A DNA stretch of 64,000 nt from Bacteroidota bacterium (GTDB lineage Bacteria; Bacteroidota; Ignavibacteria; Ignavibacteriales; Ignavibacteriaceae). The stretch covers positions 434,001 through 498,000 of the forward strand of contig JAIUOE010000001.1 of the NCBI GenBank assembly GCA_020161395.1, in the 5' to 3' direction. Position 1 is the stretch's first letter. Every line of letters begins with the position of its first letter. Of the stretch, positions 1 to 7,938 are shown piece by piece. The notes beneath the pieces were generated by a model. That model searched no databases and was not told the DNA's origin. It saw nothing but the letters and a program-made list of their open reading frames with translations. The position numbers and the translations under genes are program-made.

Positions 1-542
1 GATTGATTACTTTCAGGATTCCGAACTATGTCGTAAAGCAGTTGTACTGGGAATTTTTCAGAGATGTCAGAACTTCATCAAGCGAACTGCCATTTGACTC
101 CGGTGAGATTGGAACTGCTTTAAAAGAAATGTCTGTAAACGGCAACATTCAACGCCTGGTTGAGTTCGCTCAAAAAGTAATCTCCTCCGCTTCATTTCGC
201 GATTTGCAGAACTTTAGTGAAAAACATATAAAAATGATTTTTCTCTCTCTTCTTGCCGGTAACAACGCATATTTCGTTTCCAGTGAATTGGAGACTTCCA
301 CAGGTTATGTCGATCTTTATCTCAAAAGGACCCGCAACAATCCCGGAAACTGGGATCATCTGATTGAACTGAAATATGTAAAATCGTCTCAACAAAAAGA
401 TATCATGAGCATTTCGAAAAATGGCAAAATACAAGTTTTGGAATACCGTAATTCCCTCCCGGGTGTTGACCTCTCAAATCTTAAGACATGGTTGTTAATC
501 TTTATTGGAAAAACTGAGTTGGAGATTGTTGAGGTGGGGTGA
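1..542 (+). CDS. PD-(D/E)XK nuclease-domain protein, C-terminal part (5' truncated by window)
   Basis: Only the last 179 or so codons are present. The frame is open from base 3, closes with TGA at 540-542, and the start lies before the window. The visible part shows a PD-(D/E)XK nuclease pattern: a Glu near residue 95, Asp104 in YVDLYL, and Glu122/Lys124 in IELKY. This layout fits the PDDEXK_9 domain (Pfam family often joined to an N-terminal AAA-ATPase-like domain, DUF1703 group), which is usually at the C-terminus. The ATPase part would be off-window, so I cannot confirm it. Such proteins are common in Bacteroidota accessory regions and their role is poorly defined. Family call is reasonably sure; function is not. 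Confidence 0.65.
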   Translation, partial: LITFRIPNYVVKQLYWEFFRDVRTSSSELPFDSGEIGTALKEMSVNGNIQRLVEFAQKVISSASFRDLQNFSEKHIKMIFLSLLAGNNAYFVSSELETSTGYVDLYLKRTRNNPGNWDHLIELKYVKSSQQKDIMSISKNGKIQVLEYRNSLPGVDLSNLKTWLLIFIGKTELEIVEVG

Positions 543-691
543 TAAGTAACAACTCAATACTTTAAGCTCCAATAAACTCCTCCATTACATCAGGACTCTT
601 GTCTTAAGGTGGAAAAACATGCCTGTTCTGAAAGCCAAAACAGGCTTAAACTAATTAACTGAATTTCGGATATAAGAGAAGACTAAATCGG

Positions 692-2359
692 TTAACTCAA
701 ATTATTGAATTCCGCCTTGATTCTGTTAACTTCCTTTAAAAAGCCAGCCACATCCTGAATGAATTTTTCTCCATTGTCATCCAAAGATGCAATAACAGCA
801 AATTCCTGGAGTTTTCTTCCTTCGCCAGCCGAGATTTTGTTGCCATTAAATCTATCCATGAAAAATCTTCGCTTCATCATTTTTTTTCTTCCTCTGAAAC
901 CGCCACGATGAACAAGGTATCTTTTCCCATTTTCATCTTTGACAAATGCAGCTTGCATACTCAGATCACTTTTTAATGGAATGTTTAATTCCACCTCGGC
1001 TAAACTCCAGTGTTTATATTCACCGGTACCAAGAATATTCCAATATCTATCCTTACGCGTACCGGGCATATCCGTATGCAAATTGTACAAATACCAAACC
1101 TCTTCTCCATCGGTGACATCGAGTTGACAAACTGACCACTGATTAATCGGCAACTTACCGACTTGATCCGCTTCATCCGAGTTTTCAAGGAATTTATCTC
1201 TTAAGTCAGTTTGTAAAAGTTCAATTTCAATGGGATCATCAACAACCGCAAAGTGTTGGGAAGGAACGGAAACCAACTCTTCAACCTTACCTTTCTCAAG
1301 TAAAATTTCTTCTACTTTCGCTGTTGCCTTTTGAACAGACGGCAACTTTGAAGGAGCCAAATTATATCGGTTTATCAGGTAGTCTAACCAATCTTTGCCA
1401 GGATAACTCTCATTTTTAACGGCCAAATTAAACAAGTCCTCAAGATAGCAACCCTTAAAACGATCATCTGGAGCTATCTTTCCCCAGATATCAAATACTG
1501 AATCCCCGAGAGATTTAAGCTGTTGAGATATAATATCTTTGTTGATACTTTGATTTGCCCTGGGCGTTACCATAAGCAAAGAGACAACATCAGCTTTTTG
1601 CTCTTTCGCTTTTTCCATTTCTGAAGCAAGGATTTGAAGTTTTGTTATCTGCCTGAATGGCTCAAATGCAAGTTCATAAGGATCAATATTTTCGGGAAGG
1701 TTAAGGATTGAAAAAAATCGAAGATATTTTTCGATCTTTTCCTGTATTTCGGGTTTCATTATTCTTCCAAAGAATCCTGTGGACTCGACATATTTCCACT
1801 CACCTATTACGGTTTGAATTTTGCCATCGTTTCTTTTAAACCGAAAGTAGAAATCTGCATAGGCAGTGTGTGGTTGGGGTTTATCGTTGTAATAGATAGG
1901 ATGGGATCGTAAATAATCCTTTTCACCACCCCATTCAAACCCTATGTAAATCGGTTTATGCTTGGTGATGCTTTTTCCATAGATATTCAGACTCATCACC
2001 TCTCTAACATCATATCCTATAGAGTTCAGTAATTGTTTAAGTTTCTCAGGATGATTGTTAAAGGCAAACCAAAAATTTAAGCAAGCTATTTCAGACCTGC
2101 AGAGGTTATTATCTACAACCAATTTTCTTTTGTATTTACCCTTGGGGTAATGCTGATCATTCCTTGAAAGAAAATCGATAACATCTGCTCTTATACTTGC
2201 TTCAATACTTTCCACTGAGTATTTTGAGTCTATCCGATGCCGTGTTTCTGCGCCGTGATAATAGCCCGCAACCCGGTGCCCATTGGGAAAAAGTTCCTTT
2301 CCTAATTCACTCTTTAAAAGTTCGGCATATCTTGCTTTCTCTATTTCATCGAAATACAT
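692..2359 (-). CDS. Restriction-endonuclease-like protein (PGN_0703-type PD-(D/E)XK)
   Basis: About 555 residues. A Met six codons further upstream is in frame, but the ATG at 2359 has GGAGG seven bases before it, so I take it as the start. The N-terminal half resembles the PGN_0703-like restriction endonuclease family. It has a conserved SEIACLNFWFAF segment near residue 90, FEWGG near 142, and a nuclease core with Asp169 in YADFYF followed by Glu187-x-Lys189 in GEWKY. The C-terminal 300 residues match nothing I recognise. No methyltransferase is adjacent, so a classical restriction-modification pair is not evident. It sits beside two other nuclease-like genes, which suggests an accessory or defence setting. 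Catalytic residues are seen; substrate is unknown. Confidence 0.55.
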   Translation of the reverse strand: MYFDEIEKARYAELLKSELGKELFPNGHRVAGYYHGAETRHRIDSKYSVESIEASIRADVIDFLSRNDQHYPKGKYKRKLVVDNNLCRSEIACLNFWFAFNNHPEKLKQLLNSIGYDVREVMSLNIYGKSITKHKPIYIGFEWGGEKDYLRSHPIYYNDKPQPHTAYADFYFRFKRNDGKIQTVIGEWKYVESTGFFGRIMKPEIQEKIEKYLRFFSILNLPENIDPYELAFEPFRQITKLQILASEMEKAKEQKADVVSLLMVTPRANQSINKDIISQQLKSLGDSVFDIWGKIAPDDRFKGCYLEDLFNLAVKNESYPGKDWLDYLINRYNLAPSKLPSVQKATAKVEEILLEKGKVEELVSVPSQHFAVVDDPIEIELLQTDLRDKFLENSDEADQVGKLPINQWSVCQLDVTDGEEVWYLYNLHTDMPGTRKDRYWNILGTGEYKHWSLAEVELNIPLKSDLSMQAAFVKDENGKRYLVHRGGFRGRKKMMKRRFFMDRFNGNKISAGEGRKLQEFAVIASLDDNGEKFIQDVAGFLKEVNRIKAEFNNLS

Positions 2360-2366
2360 TTGTTTT

Positions 2367-2371
2367 CCTCC
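2367..2371 (-). promoter_or_regulatory. Ribosome-binding site deciding the start of the PGN_0703-like gene
   Basis: The minus strand reads GGAGG here, seven bases before the ATG at 2359. No comparable site precedes the longer in-frame start at 2377. Confidence 0.6.
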
Positions 2372-2450
2372 ATCCAATAATTTGGTTTAAGGATATTTCC
2401 AAGGGGTTTTACAGGACCTCAGACAGTAATAATTTGTTTTTACAATGACA

Positions 2451-3596
2451 TTAGTCAGTTACCAATTTAAAATTCGTAATTTCCTTTACTGTGTTCTGTC
2501 TCTTTCCGGGAGAAAGGACACCATCTACTTTGATGTAACCCGATTTTTTTCCATGAGCTTTGTACGCAATTTCATACTCATCCGCATTCAAAATAACTTT
2601 TGCATTTACTATTTCGGAGTCAACTAACAAAGCAAGCGTTACCTCTCCCTCCCGTCTGCCGTCTTTCCCCTCGTTTCCATTCAAACTCTCTACGGTTCCA
2701 ATAAATGTATCGGCCGAAGGAGTTTTTTCAGGATACAAGTGGCGTTTGAATTCGTCAATTTTTGCCTTGTACTCATAGTGGAATTTTACCGACGCAGGAA
2801 GAAAAGTTGATTGAATATTCTTCAATCTTTTATTAAAATTAGGGCTATACCTGAATCGCATTTCAAAAGGGATTTCCATTACTGAAGGGAAAAAACTGGA
2901 AAGAGCGTCACAAAGATTGTATGAAAGTTCAGGTGAGTTCGATTTTTGCTGTTTTTCCAGGAGTTCATCGAGTTTGTTGGATGCTATAGCATTTGTTAGT
3001 GAGTAGGATGTTGAGTTAATCAATTCAAAAACACTTCTTCCGAATGGCTTTGTTTCTTCTTCTCCAATACGATTTTCACTAGTGATTTCATCTGAACTCA
3101 AGGGATAGGAAATGTTAAGGATAAAACTGCCTTCCTCTGTATGGCGAAACCTCGCCTTTTTCAACAGTTCATTGGCTTCATTTCTATATAATCTTGGGTG
3201 AAATAATGCCGGATTGATTATTGAACTTCCTGCAGCCAATAGCATCTGCTTTGCTGCTTCGATTGAATCAACAGCATCTTGAAAAGAAATCGAATTTATT
3301 CGGTTGTCGTTGGAATAATATCTTAAACTGATCAGATCATCATTAAGGGTTCTGATCTCATTTATCACCCGGAATTGGGTTTTTTTGGTAAAACTGCACA
3401 ATTTGTCGAGTACCAATGTTGCCTGACTCACAAAATCAGAATTTTCATTGTCTGTCGGAAAGACCAACTGCTTATAGTCATTATCGGGACTATTTAACAC
3501 AAACAATCCGTCTTGAATTGCATCATCGATTAGTTTCCAACCAATTGATAATGCGTAATCTCTTATTTCAATTGGTTTTAAGTCCAGTTTTGCCAT
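2451..3596 (-). CDS. Conserved hypothetical protein, partner of DUF4365 gene
   Basis: About 381 residues with no signal peptide or membrane segment, so probably cytosolic. I do not recognise a named family. A TTG codon one position upstream is also open. The ATG at 3596 is preferred because GAGG lies eight bases before it, inside the end of the preceding gene. Visible points are a conserved-looking HTEEGSFILNISYPL stretch near the middle and a C-terminal part (about 290-381) rich in beta-strand-like sequence that could be an OB-like or SH3-like fold; the fold is a guess. It starts four bases after the stop of the DUF4365 gene, so the two are almost certainly co-translated and functionally coupled. 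Candidate second component of a two-gene defence or toxin module. Confidence 0.6.
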   Translation of the reverse strand: MAKLDLKPIEIRDYALSIGWKLIDDAIQDGLFVLNSPDNDYKQLVFPTDNENSDFVSQATLVLDKLCSFTKKTQFRVINEIRTLNDDLISLRYYSNDNRINSISFQDAVDSIEAAKQMLLAAGSSIINPALFHPRLYRNEANELLKKARFRHTEEGSFILNISYPLSSDEITSENRIGEEETKPFGRSVFELINSTSYSLTNAIASNKLDELLEKQQKSNSPELSYNLCDALSSFFPSVMEIPFEMRFRYSPNFNKRLKNIQSTFLPASVKFHYEYKAKIDEFKRHLYPEKTPSADTFIGTVESLNGNEGKDGRREGEVTLALLVDSEIVNAKVILNADEYEIAYKAHGKKSGYIKVDGVLSPGKRQNTVKEITNFKLVTD

Positions 3597-3599
3597 CAA

Positions 3600-4133
3600 T
3601 TAGACCTCATATTTTGGTACATCATTTTTAGCTATTCTAGTACAAAGGGATATTAGATTTTCAGGTGTAAGCAAATTCTCTTTGGGTATTTTTATTGTTA
3701 TCGTTGATTTGTTATCCGTTGCCGGAGCATTGTAAAGTGAAACCCAATAGGCTGCTTTTTTCAAGACAAGATCTTCCGGGGTGCATTTGAGCCAGTCATC
3801 AGAATTTTTAGGTAATAACAGGACAACAAGAATTCTGCGGGGGTGTCCGCTAAAATCTCTTAGTTTATCATAAAGCTCTACAGGATTCAGTTGAAATTTT
3901 ATGTTGAAGTTGGCATCCAAAGAATAATTATAAGTCGACTTTAGTTGAATTCTCAAAGGAACATCGGTAATGTAGGTGCCGGGGATTTTATCAAAAAACT
4001 CAACTGTTGCATCAGTCCCATAGTCATCACTATGTCTGTTGTTAATGTAACAATTTAACCCTGCTTTCGAGGCAACAGCATGAAGGTAGGCATATCCGAG
4101 TTCAGATTCTATATTATTTTTTGAGAGAGGCAT
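3600..4133 (-). CDS. DUF4365 domain protein (PD-(D/E)XK-like)
   Basis: About 177 residues from the ATG at 4133; the longer frame would need a TTG at 4157. The whole protein fits DUF4365. An N-terminal helix carries Glu9/Glu11 (IESELGYAYLHAVASKAG), Asp41 lies in a YGTDATVEF strand, and QLKST (about 63-67) supplies the Q-x-K form of the nuclease core. DUF4365 is a restriction-endonuclease-like fold found mostly in accessory loci. The gene is first of a two-gene unit with the 381-residue protein downstream. No strong Shine-Dalgarno sequence is visible. A TAAATTTG box about 40 bases upstream could drive it. Family call is good; biological role is unknown. Confidence 0.7.
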   Translation of the reverse strand: MPLSKNNIESELGYAYLHAVASKAGLNCYINNRHSDDYGTDATVEFFDKIPGTYITDVPLRIQLKSTYNYSLDANFNIKFQLNPVELYDKLRDFSGHPRRILVVLLLPKNSDDWLKCTPEDLVLKKAAYWVSLYNAPATDNKSTITIKIPKENLLTPENLISLCTRIAKNDVPKYEV

Positions 4134-4173
4134 AAAATTAAACTTAATTTTGTACAATATTTTTCGAACTTCA

Positions 4174-4181
4174 CAAATTTA
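4174..4181 (-). promoter_or_regulatory. Candidate TAnnTTTG promoter box for the DUF4365 unit
   Basis: The minus strand reads TAAATTTG, matching the Bacteroidota-type -7 box, about 40 bases before the DUF4365 ATG. A TTTG lies only 13 bases further upstream, closer than usual, so the match is partial. Confidence 0.3.
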
Positions 4182-4230
4182 CTAATAATTTCTTCAAATC
4201 CTGCTTTTTTGTAAATATAGTTTTTTCAAT

Positions 4231-4260
4231 TTTCTCATCGGCAACCATTCATTATCTTTG
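4231..4260 (+). promoter_or_regulatory. Candidate promoter of the aspartate-semialdehyde dehydrogenase gene
   Basis: TATCTTTG at 4253-4260 matches the TAnnTTTG -7 box. TTTC at 4231-4234, 18 bases upstream, is a near match to the -33 TTTG element. The ATG follows about 50 bases later. Confidence 0.4.
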
Positions 4261-4313
4261 CAGTTTCAATATTTAACAATTAATCTCACTTTTTACTAAC
4301 AAAATGAAATTAC

Positions 4314-5351
4314 ATGTCAAAAATCAAAACAGCAGTTCTCGGTGCCACGGGCAGTGTGGGGCAGAAATTTATTCAACTTCTTGAGGATCATCCTTTTTTT
4401 GAACTGTGTGAACTTGGAGCTTCCGACCGCTCGGCGGGGAAGAAATACAAGGATGCAGTAAACTGGTTTATGGCTTCCCCGATCCCGAAAGGAGTGGGAG
4501 ACATTGTCGTTAAAAACTGCGAACCACCATTTGAGAGCAGGATTGTTTTTTCGGGACTTGATTCTTCCGTGGCGGGTGAAATTGAAGAGAATTTTGCCAA
4601 AGCGGGTTATATTGTCGTTTCCAACTCGAGGAATCACCGGTTTGATCCCGATGTGCCTCTTCTTGTTCCGGAGGTTAATGCAGATCACCTCCAGCTACTT
4701 TCGATCCAGAAGTACAACGGCGGTGCAATAGTTACCAATCCCAACTGCTCCACAATCGGAATGGTGATGGCACTTAAACCTCTTTTTGACAATTTTGGAC
4801 TTGAAGCGGTGAATGTTGTCACGATGCAGGCTCTTTCGGGCGCAGGTTATCCCGGAGTTTCGGGACTTGATTCCACAGACAATGTCATTCCGTTTATCAG
4901 CGGTGAAGAGGAAAAACTTGAAACCGAGCCTCTAAAAATTCTCGGAGCTTTTAACGGGTCGGGGATTACCAATACTGACATCAAAATAAGTGCATCCACT
5001 AACAGGGTGCCGGTCCTTGACGGGCACACTGAATCGGTACAGGTTAAATTGAAAAACAAAGCTTCGAAGGCTGATATTTTGAAAGTTTGGGAGGAGTTCT
5101 CTGCAGAGCCGCAGGCTCTTCAACTCCCGTTTGCACCCCTAAAGCCGTTGCATTATTTCCATGAAGATAAATATCCTCAGCCGAGACTTCACAGAAACAT
5201 CGACAAGGGAATGGCAACCTCGATCGGAAGGCTTCGTGACTGCAACCTGTTCGATTACAAGTTCACAGTTCTTTCCCACAATACCGTCAGGGGTGCTGCC
5301 GGTGGTGCAATACTTTGTGCCGAATTGATGTTGAAAAAAGGTTTGATATAA
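4314..5351 (+). CDS. asd: Aspartate-semialdehyde dehydrogenase
   Basis: 345 residues, full length. The enzyme reduces aspartyl-4-phosphate to aspartate semialdehyde with NADPH, the branch point to lysine/diaminopimelate, threonine and methionine. The N-terminal Rossmann motif GATGSVGQ is at residues 10-17, and the catalytic cysteine is Cys145 in TNPNCSTIG. The C-terminal HNTVRGAAGG stretch is typical of the family. Overall it resembles the archaeal/fungal-type branch (short AVLGATGSVGQ start, VVTMQALSGAGYPGV segment) rather than the E. coli branch. It stands alone, with its own candidate promoter upstream and a strong hairpin terminator directly after the stop. Cytosolic. Confidence 0.93.
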   Translation: MSKIKTAVLGATGSVGQKFIQLLEDHPFFELCELGASDRSAGKKYKDAVNWFMASPIPKGVGDIVVKNCEPPFESRIVFSGLDSSVAGEIEENFAKAGYIVVSNSRNHRFDPDVPLLVPEVNADHLQLLSIQKYNGGAIVTNPNCSTIGMVMALKPLFDNFGLEAVNVVTMQALSGAGYPGVSGLDSTDNVIPFISGEEEKLETEPLKILGAFNGSGITNTDIKISASTNRVPVLDGHTESVQVKLKNKASKADILKVWEEFSAEPQALQLPFAPLKPLHYFHEDKYPQPRLHRNIDKGMATSIGRLRDCNLFDYKFTVLSHNTVRGAAGGAILCAELMLKKGLI

Positions 5352-5370
5352 TCATCACTCATTAAAAGCA

Positions 5371-5402
5371 AAAGTGCCGAAGGTTCTTCTCCGGCACTTT
5401 TT
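5371..5402 (+). terminator. Rho-independent terminator after asd
   Basis: A perfect 9-bp stem (AAAGTGCCG / CGGCACTTT) with a 12-base loop runs into a short T run. The A-rich left arm lets it also serve the convergent exonuclease gene. Confidence 0.85.
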
Positions 5403-5436
5403 CATTTTAAACGCTTCAGATTGATTTGGGGCGGGG

Positions 5437-6213
5437 CTATTTTTTCAGAATTTCTCTCAGCACTCTTTTGGTGTCTTCCGGGAAGTCATTTTTTATCATC
5501 CACTCGGCGTACGCTCTTTCATCTTTCACCCGTTTACCGATATGTCTCCCAAAATTATAGACAACTTCCCCTTTCCCGTCATAAACCAGTTTCCCTGAAA
5601 TGTCGGCATTTTTGCTTCTACCCACTCCCAGATATTGTGCAATCTCTTCGGGGGTATCTCCGATGTCGGTGTATTTTTCCAGTTGAGCGATAAACACCTC
5701 CATCGTGGCGGTGATGTCTGCCTCGGCAGAGTGTGCACCCGTCATTTTCCTGCCACAGTAAAAGCGGTACGCATCGACCAGTCGGCGGGTGTCGGCGGGG
5801 TTACCGGGATTCCTTGGTTCCTTCTTTGCATAGAGAAGATACGGATCGATTGCAACAGTGCCTTCCGCGGGGAATTCGATTCCACATCTTTTAAATTCCT
5901 GTCTGATGAGAGGAAGATCGTAATTTAAAAGATTGTATCCTGAAATGTCGCAGCCCTCGAAAATCTTTAGAAGTGAATTTGCGATTTCGGGAAATGTCTT
6001 TTCATTAGCAACCATCAAATCATAAATTCCATGAATTTTGCTCGCTTCGGCGGGGATGCTTCTCTCGGGATTCACCAGGACCGTCTTAATTTCCTGCCGG
6101 TTATCCGGATACAGTTTTAAGAGGGAAATCTCGACAATTCTGTCCTTTTCAACATCTATACCCGTGGTTTCCAGGTCGAAAAACACAATGGGCCGTTTTA
6201 ATTTTAATCTCAT
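5437..6213 (-). CDS. DEDDh 3'-5' exonuclease (DNA polymerase III epsilon-like)
   Basis: 258 residues. The N-terminal 170 or so residues form an RNase T/epsilon exonuclease domain. ExoI is FFDLETTG (Asp13, Glu15), ExoII is the YNLLNYDLP segment near residue 93-101, and ExoIII is GAHSAEAD with the catalytic His and Asp near 160. These four acidic residues plus His define the DEDDh group, which removes 3' nucleotides using two metal ions. The C-terminal 60 residues (FGRHIGKRVKDE then YAEWMIKNDFPEDTK) form a small conserved tail seen in many Bacteroidota exonucleases. It is a stand-alone enzyme, not fused to polymerase, so it may act in repair or RNA/DNA trimming rather than as the replicative proofreader. 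It is convergent with asd. Confidence 0.85.
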   Translation of the reverse strand: MRLKLKRPIVFFDLETTGIDVEKDRIVEISLLKLYPDNRQEIKTVLVNPERSIPAEASKIHGIYDLMVANEKTFPEIANSLLKIFEGCDISGYNLLNYDLPLIRQEFKRCGIEFPAEGTVAIDPYLLYAKKEPRNPGNPADTRRLVDAYRFYCGRKMTGAHSAEADITATMEVFIAQLEKYTDIGDTPEEIAQYLGVGRSKNADISGKLVYDGKGEVVYNFGRHIGKRVKDERAYAEWMIKNDFPEDTKRVLREILKK

Positions 6214-6299
6214 TTTGCCTTTCGCAAATTATCATACAGGCAAAAATATCAAAGATTTTGCTCCCCCACGAAAAAATAATGTTGAGAGGGTGCTTTTTA

Positions 6300-6331
6300 T
6301 TTGTATATACAATCATAATATATTATATTTG
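6300..6331 (+). promoter_or_regulatory. Promoter of the MarR-family gene
   Basis: TTTG at 6300-6303 and TATATTTG at 6324-6331 match both Bacteroidota-type boxes with a 20-base gap. The predicted transcription start falls within a few bases of the ATG at 6338, so the message would have almost no leader. Confidence 0.6.
6301..6312 (+). promoter_or_regulatory. Palindromic operator candidate overlapping the marR promoter
   Basis: TTGTATATACAA is a perfect 12-bp palindrome that overlaps the -33 box. A related TTGT...ACAA site lies before the downstream gene. MarR dimers commonly bind such AT-rich palindromes and repress themselves. Confidence 0.5.
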
Positions 6332-6337
6332 TGGTAT

Positions 6338-6769
6338 ATGGAAGAAAAAAGTTCTAAATTCTGCAAGTGCCTTTACTATTCGTCCAATACACTGGCGCGG
6401 ATAGTCACAAAAATGGCTGATGAGGAGTTCGCCCGTACAGGGTTGACGACTTCATTTGCTTTTCTCGTTATGTCCGTTGTGGAGCAACCGGGCATTCAAC
6501 CGATGGATTTGAGTAAAATCATGATGCTCAATCCTTCAACAATAACCCGTTTGATAGAGAAACTGGAACAAAAAGGTCTCGTTTCGAGAGAAACCGAGGG
6601 AAAGTTCACAAGAATTTATCCCACCGAAGCAGGCAGGGAGATGGAACCCGTCGTAAAAGAGTGCTGGATGAATTTTTACAAACGGTACACAAACACATTG
6701 GGAGAGACTCACGCCAATCTGCTGACGGTCTCGATCTATGATGCTGCCATGAAACTTGATAAAATCTGA
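6338..6769 (+). CDS. MarR family transcriptional regulator
   Basis: 143 residues from the ATG at 6338; the longer frame overlaps a promoter and the divergent gene and is rejected. It is a typical MarR winged-helix protein. The N-terminal dimerisation helix is followed by a helix-turn-helix in PMDLSKIMMLNPSTITRLIEKLEQKG, the wing is near SRETEGKFTRIYPTE, and a long C-terminal helix closes the fold. The N-terminal CKCLYYSSNTLARIV segment has two cysteines (FCKC) that could sense oxidants or electrophiles; this is inference. It lies directly upstream of an NmrA-like oxidoreductase in the same direction. Palindromes before both genes suggest it represses itself and that enzyme. Confidence 0.85.
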   Translation: MEEKSSKFCKCLYYSSNTLARIVTKMADEEFARTGLTTSFAFLVMSVVEQPGIQPMDLSKIMMLNPSTITRLIEKLEQKGLVSRETEGKFTRIYPTEAGREMEPVVKECWMNFYKRYTNTLGETHANLLTVSIYDAAMKLDKI

Positions 6770-6781
6770 TTTTTTTAAAAA

Positions 6782-6802
6782 TATATTTGTATGTAAAAAC
6801 AA
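6782..6802 (+). promoter_or_regulatory. Promoter and operator candidate for the NmrA-like gene
   Basis: TATATTTG at 6782-6789 matches the -7 box. It overlaps a 16-bp imperfect palindrome at 6787-6802 with TTGT and ACAA arms, echoing the site before marR. The ATG follows at 6828. The upstream -33 box is weak (CTTG at 6755-6758). Confidence 0.4.
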
Positions 6803-6827
6803 CCATCAACAAAAATAAGGTATAGCC

Positions 6828-7712
6828 ATGTTCGTAATAACCGGAGCAACCGGAAACACCGGCAAGATAATTGCAACAAAACTTCTTGAAGCAGGAAAAA
6901 AGGTAAAACTGATCGGCAGAGATCCTGAGAAAGCAAAAGAACTTATCTCCATGGGAGCAGAATTTGCACAGGGAACACTCGAAAATGTGGAATTTCTTAC
7001 AACCGCCTTTCGCGGGGCAGAGGCAGTTTATGCCATGATTCCGCCTGCCTACACCGAACCGGATTTTTATGCATTTCAACAAAAAACAGCAGACAATCTC
7101 GCTGCCGCAATCAAAAACTCAGGGGTCAAATATGTGGTAACTCTAAGCAGCCTCGGTGCCCAACTCCCGGAGGACACAGGAGTTGTCTTCGGATTGCATT
7201 ATATGGAAGAGGAATTCAATAAAATTGAGGGGCTGAATGTTCTACATCTCAGACCCACATTTTTTATGGAAAACCTTTTTGGTCAGATTCCCCTCATAAA
7301 GGAGAGTGGCATTATGGGTTCCCCCGTCCTTTCAAACCTTAAGATGCCGATGATTGCGACTGTCGATATCGGAAACTACGGTGCCAAAAGACTTCTTGCG
7401 CTCGATTTTTCCGGTAAGTCTGCACAGTATCTTCTCGGTGAAAGAGACCTGACCTATCCTGAGATTGCCTCCATCCTTGGGAAAGCCACAGGCAAACCCA
7501 ATCTCACATATATTGAATTCCCGTTCGAAGGAATGATTGCCTCAATGGTACAGATGGGTGTGGGCGAGAGCATGGCAAACCGCATGGCTCTTTTCCTGCA
7601 GGTTGCCAACACCGGTAGAATTACAGAGGGTGTAATCAGAGATGACGAAAGCACAACCCCAACCAGTATAGAGGATTTCGCCAATACTTTTGCGTATGTT
7701 TATAACATGTAG
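6828..7712 (+). CDS. NmrA/SDR-type NAD(P)-binding oxidoreductase
   Basis: 294 residues. It is an atypical short-chain dehydrogenase fold of the NmrA group, close in layout to NAD(P)H:quinone oxidoreductase 2 (QorB/YtfG type). The N-terminal dinucleotide-binding motif is TGATGNTG (about 4-11), followed by a GRDPEKA segment of the kind that reads the NADPH 2'-phosphate. The Ser/Tyr/Lys triad is not clear, as is common in NmrA proteins, some of which are redox sensors. Its co-oriented MarR neighbour with matching operator-like palindromes suggests induction by quinones or electrophiles. A strong terminator follows. Cytosolic; exact substrate unknown. Confidence 0.8.
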   Translation: MFVITGATGNTGKIIATKLLEAGKKVKLIGRDPEKAKELISMGAEFAQGTLENVEFLTTAFRGAEAVYAMIPPAYTEPDFYAFQQKTADNLAAAIKNSGVKYVVTLSSLGAQLPEDTGVVFGLHYMEEEFNKIEGLNVLHLRPTFFMENLFGQIPLIKESGIMGSPVLSNLKMPMIATVDIGNYGAKRLLALDFSGKSAQYLLGERDLTYPEIASILGKATGKPNLTYIEFPFEGMIASMVQMGVGESMANRMALFLQVANTGRITEGVIRDDESTTPTSIEDFANTFAYVYNM

Positions 7713-7741
7713 CTAAAGCCCGTAAGCTGTTTCCCCAATTC

Positions 7742-7779
7742 AGAGGCTGTTCAAACCACATTTTGAACAGCCTCTTTTT
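7742..7779 (+). terminator. Rho-independent terminator after the NmrA-like gene
   Basis: A perfect 14-bp stem (arms 7742-7755 and 7762-7775, AGAGGCTGTTCAAA and its complement) with a 6-base loop is followed by TTTT. Confidence 0.9.
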
Positions 7780-7850
7780 GTTTCTCCCTGAACACCTTGA
7801 GCTGAGTCTCACAAAAAACATTACCCAATCCTGTAACTCAAATCACAACC

Positions 7851-7925
7851 CCCGTATTAATGAATATTTTTGCTTGTTATTTAAATTATTTTTACGATTT
7901 TAATACCCGTATTTAATAATATTTA
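7851..7925 (+). repeat. Pair of imperfect direct repeats before the BNR/cohesin-like gene
   Basis: CCCGTATTAATGAATATTTT at 7851-7870 and CCCGTATTTAATAATATTTA at 7906-7925 are near copies 55 bases apart. The second ends 13 bases before the ATG of the secreted protein gene. They could be regulator sites; no known motif is recognised. Confidence 0.35.
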
Positions 7926-7938
7926 ATCGAGATATAAA

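Noticed and set aside
6038-6337. N-terminal extension of the MarR frame
   Set aside because: Would overlap the divergent exonuclease gene and the promoter and palindrome. The MarR fold begins right after the ATG at 6338.
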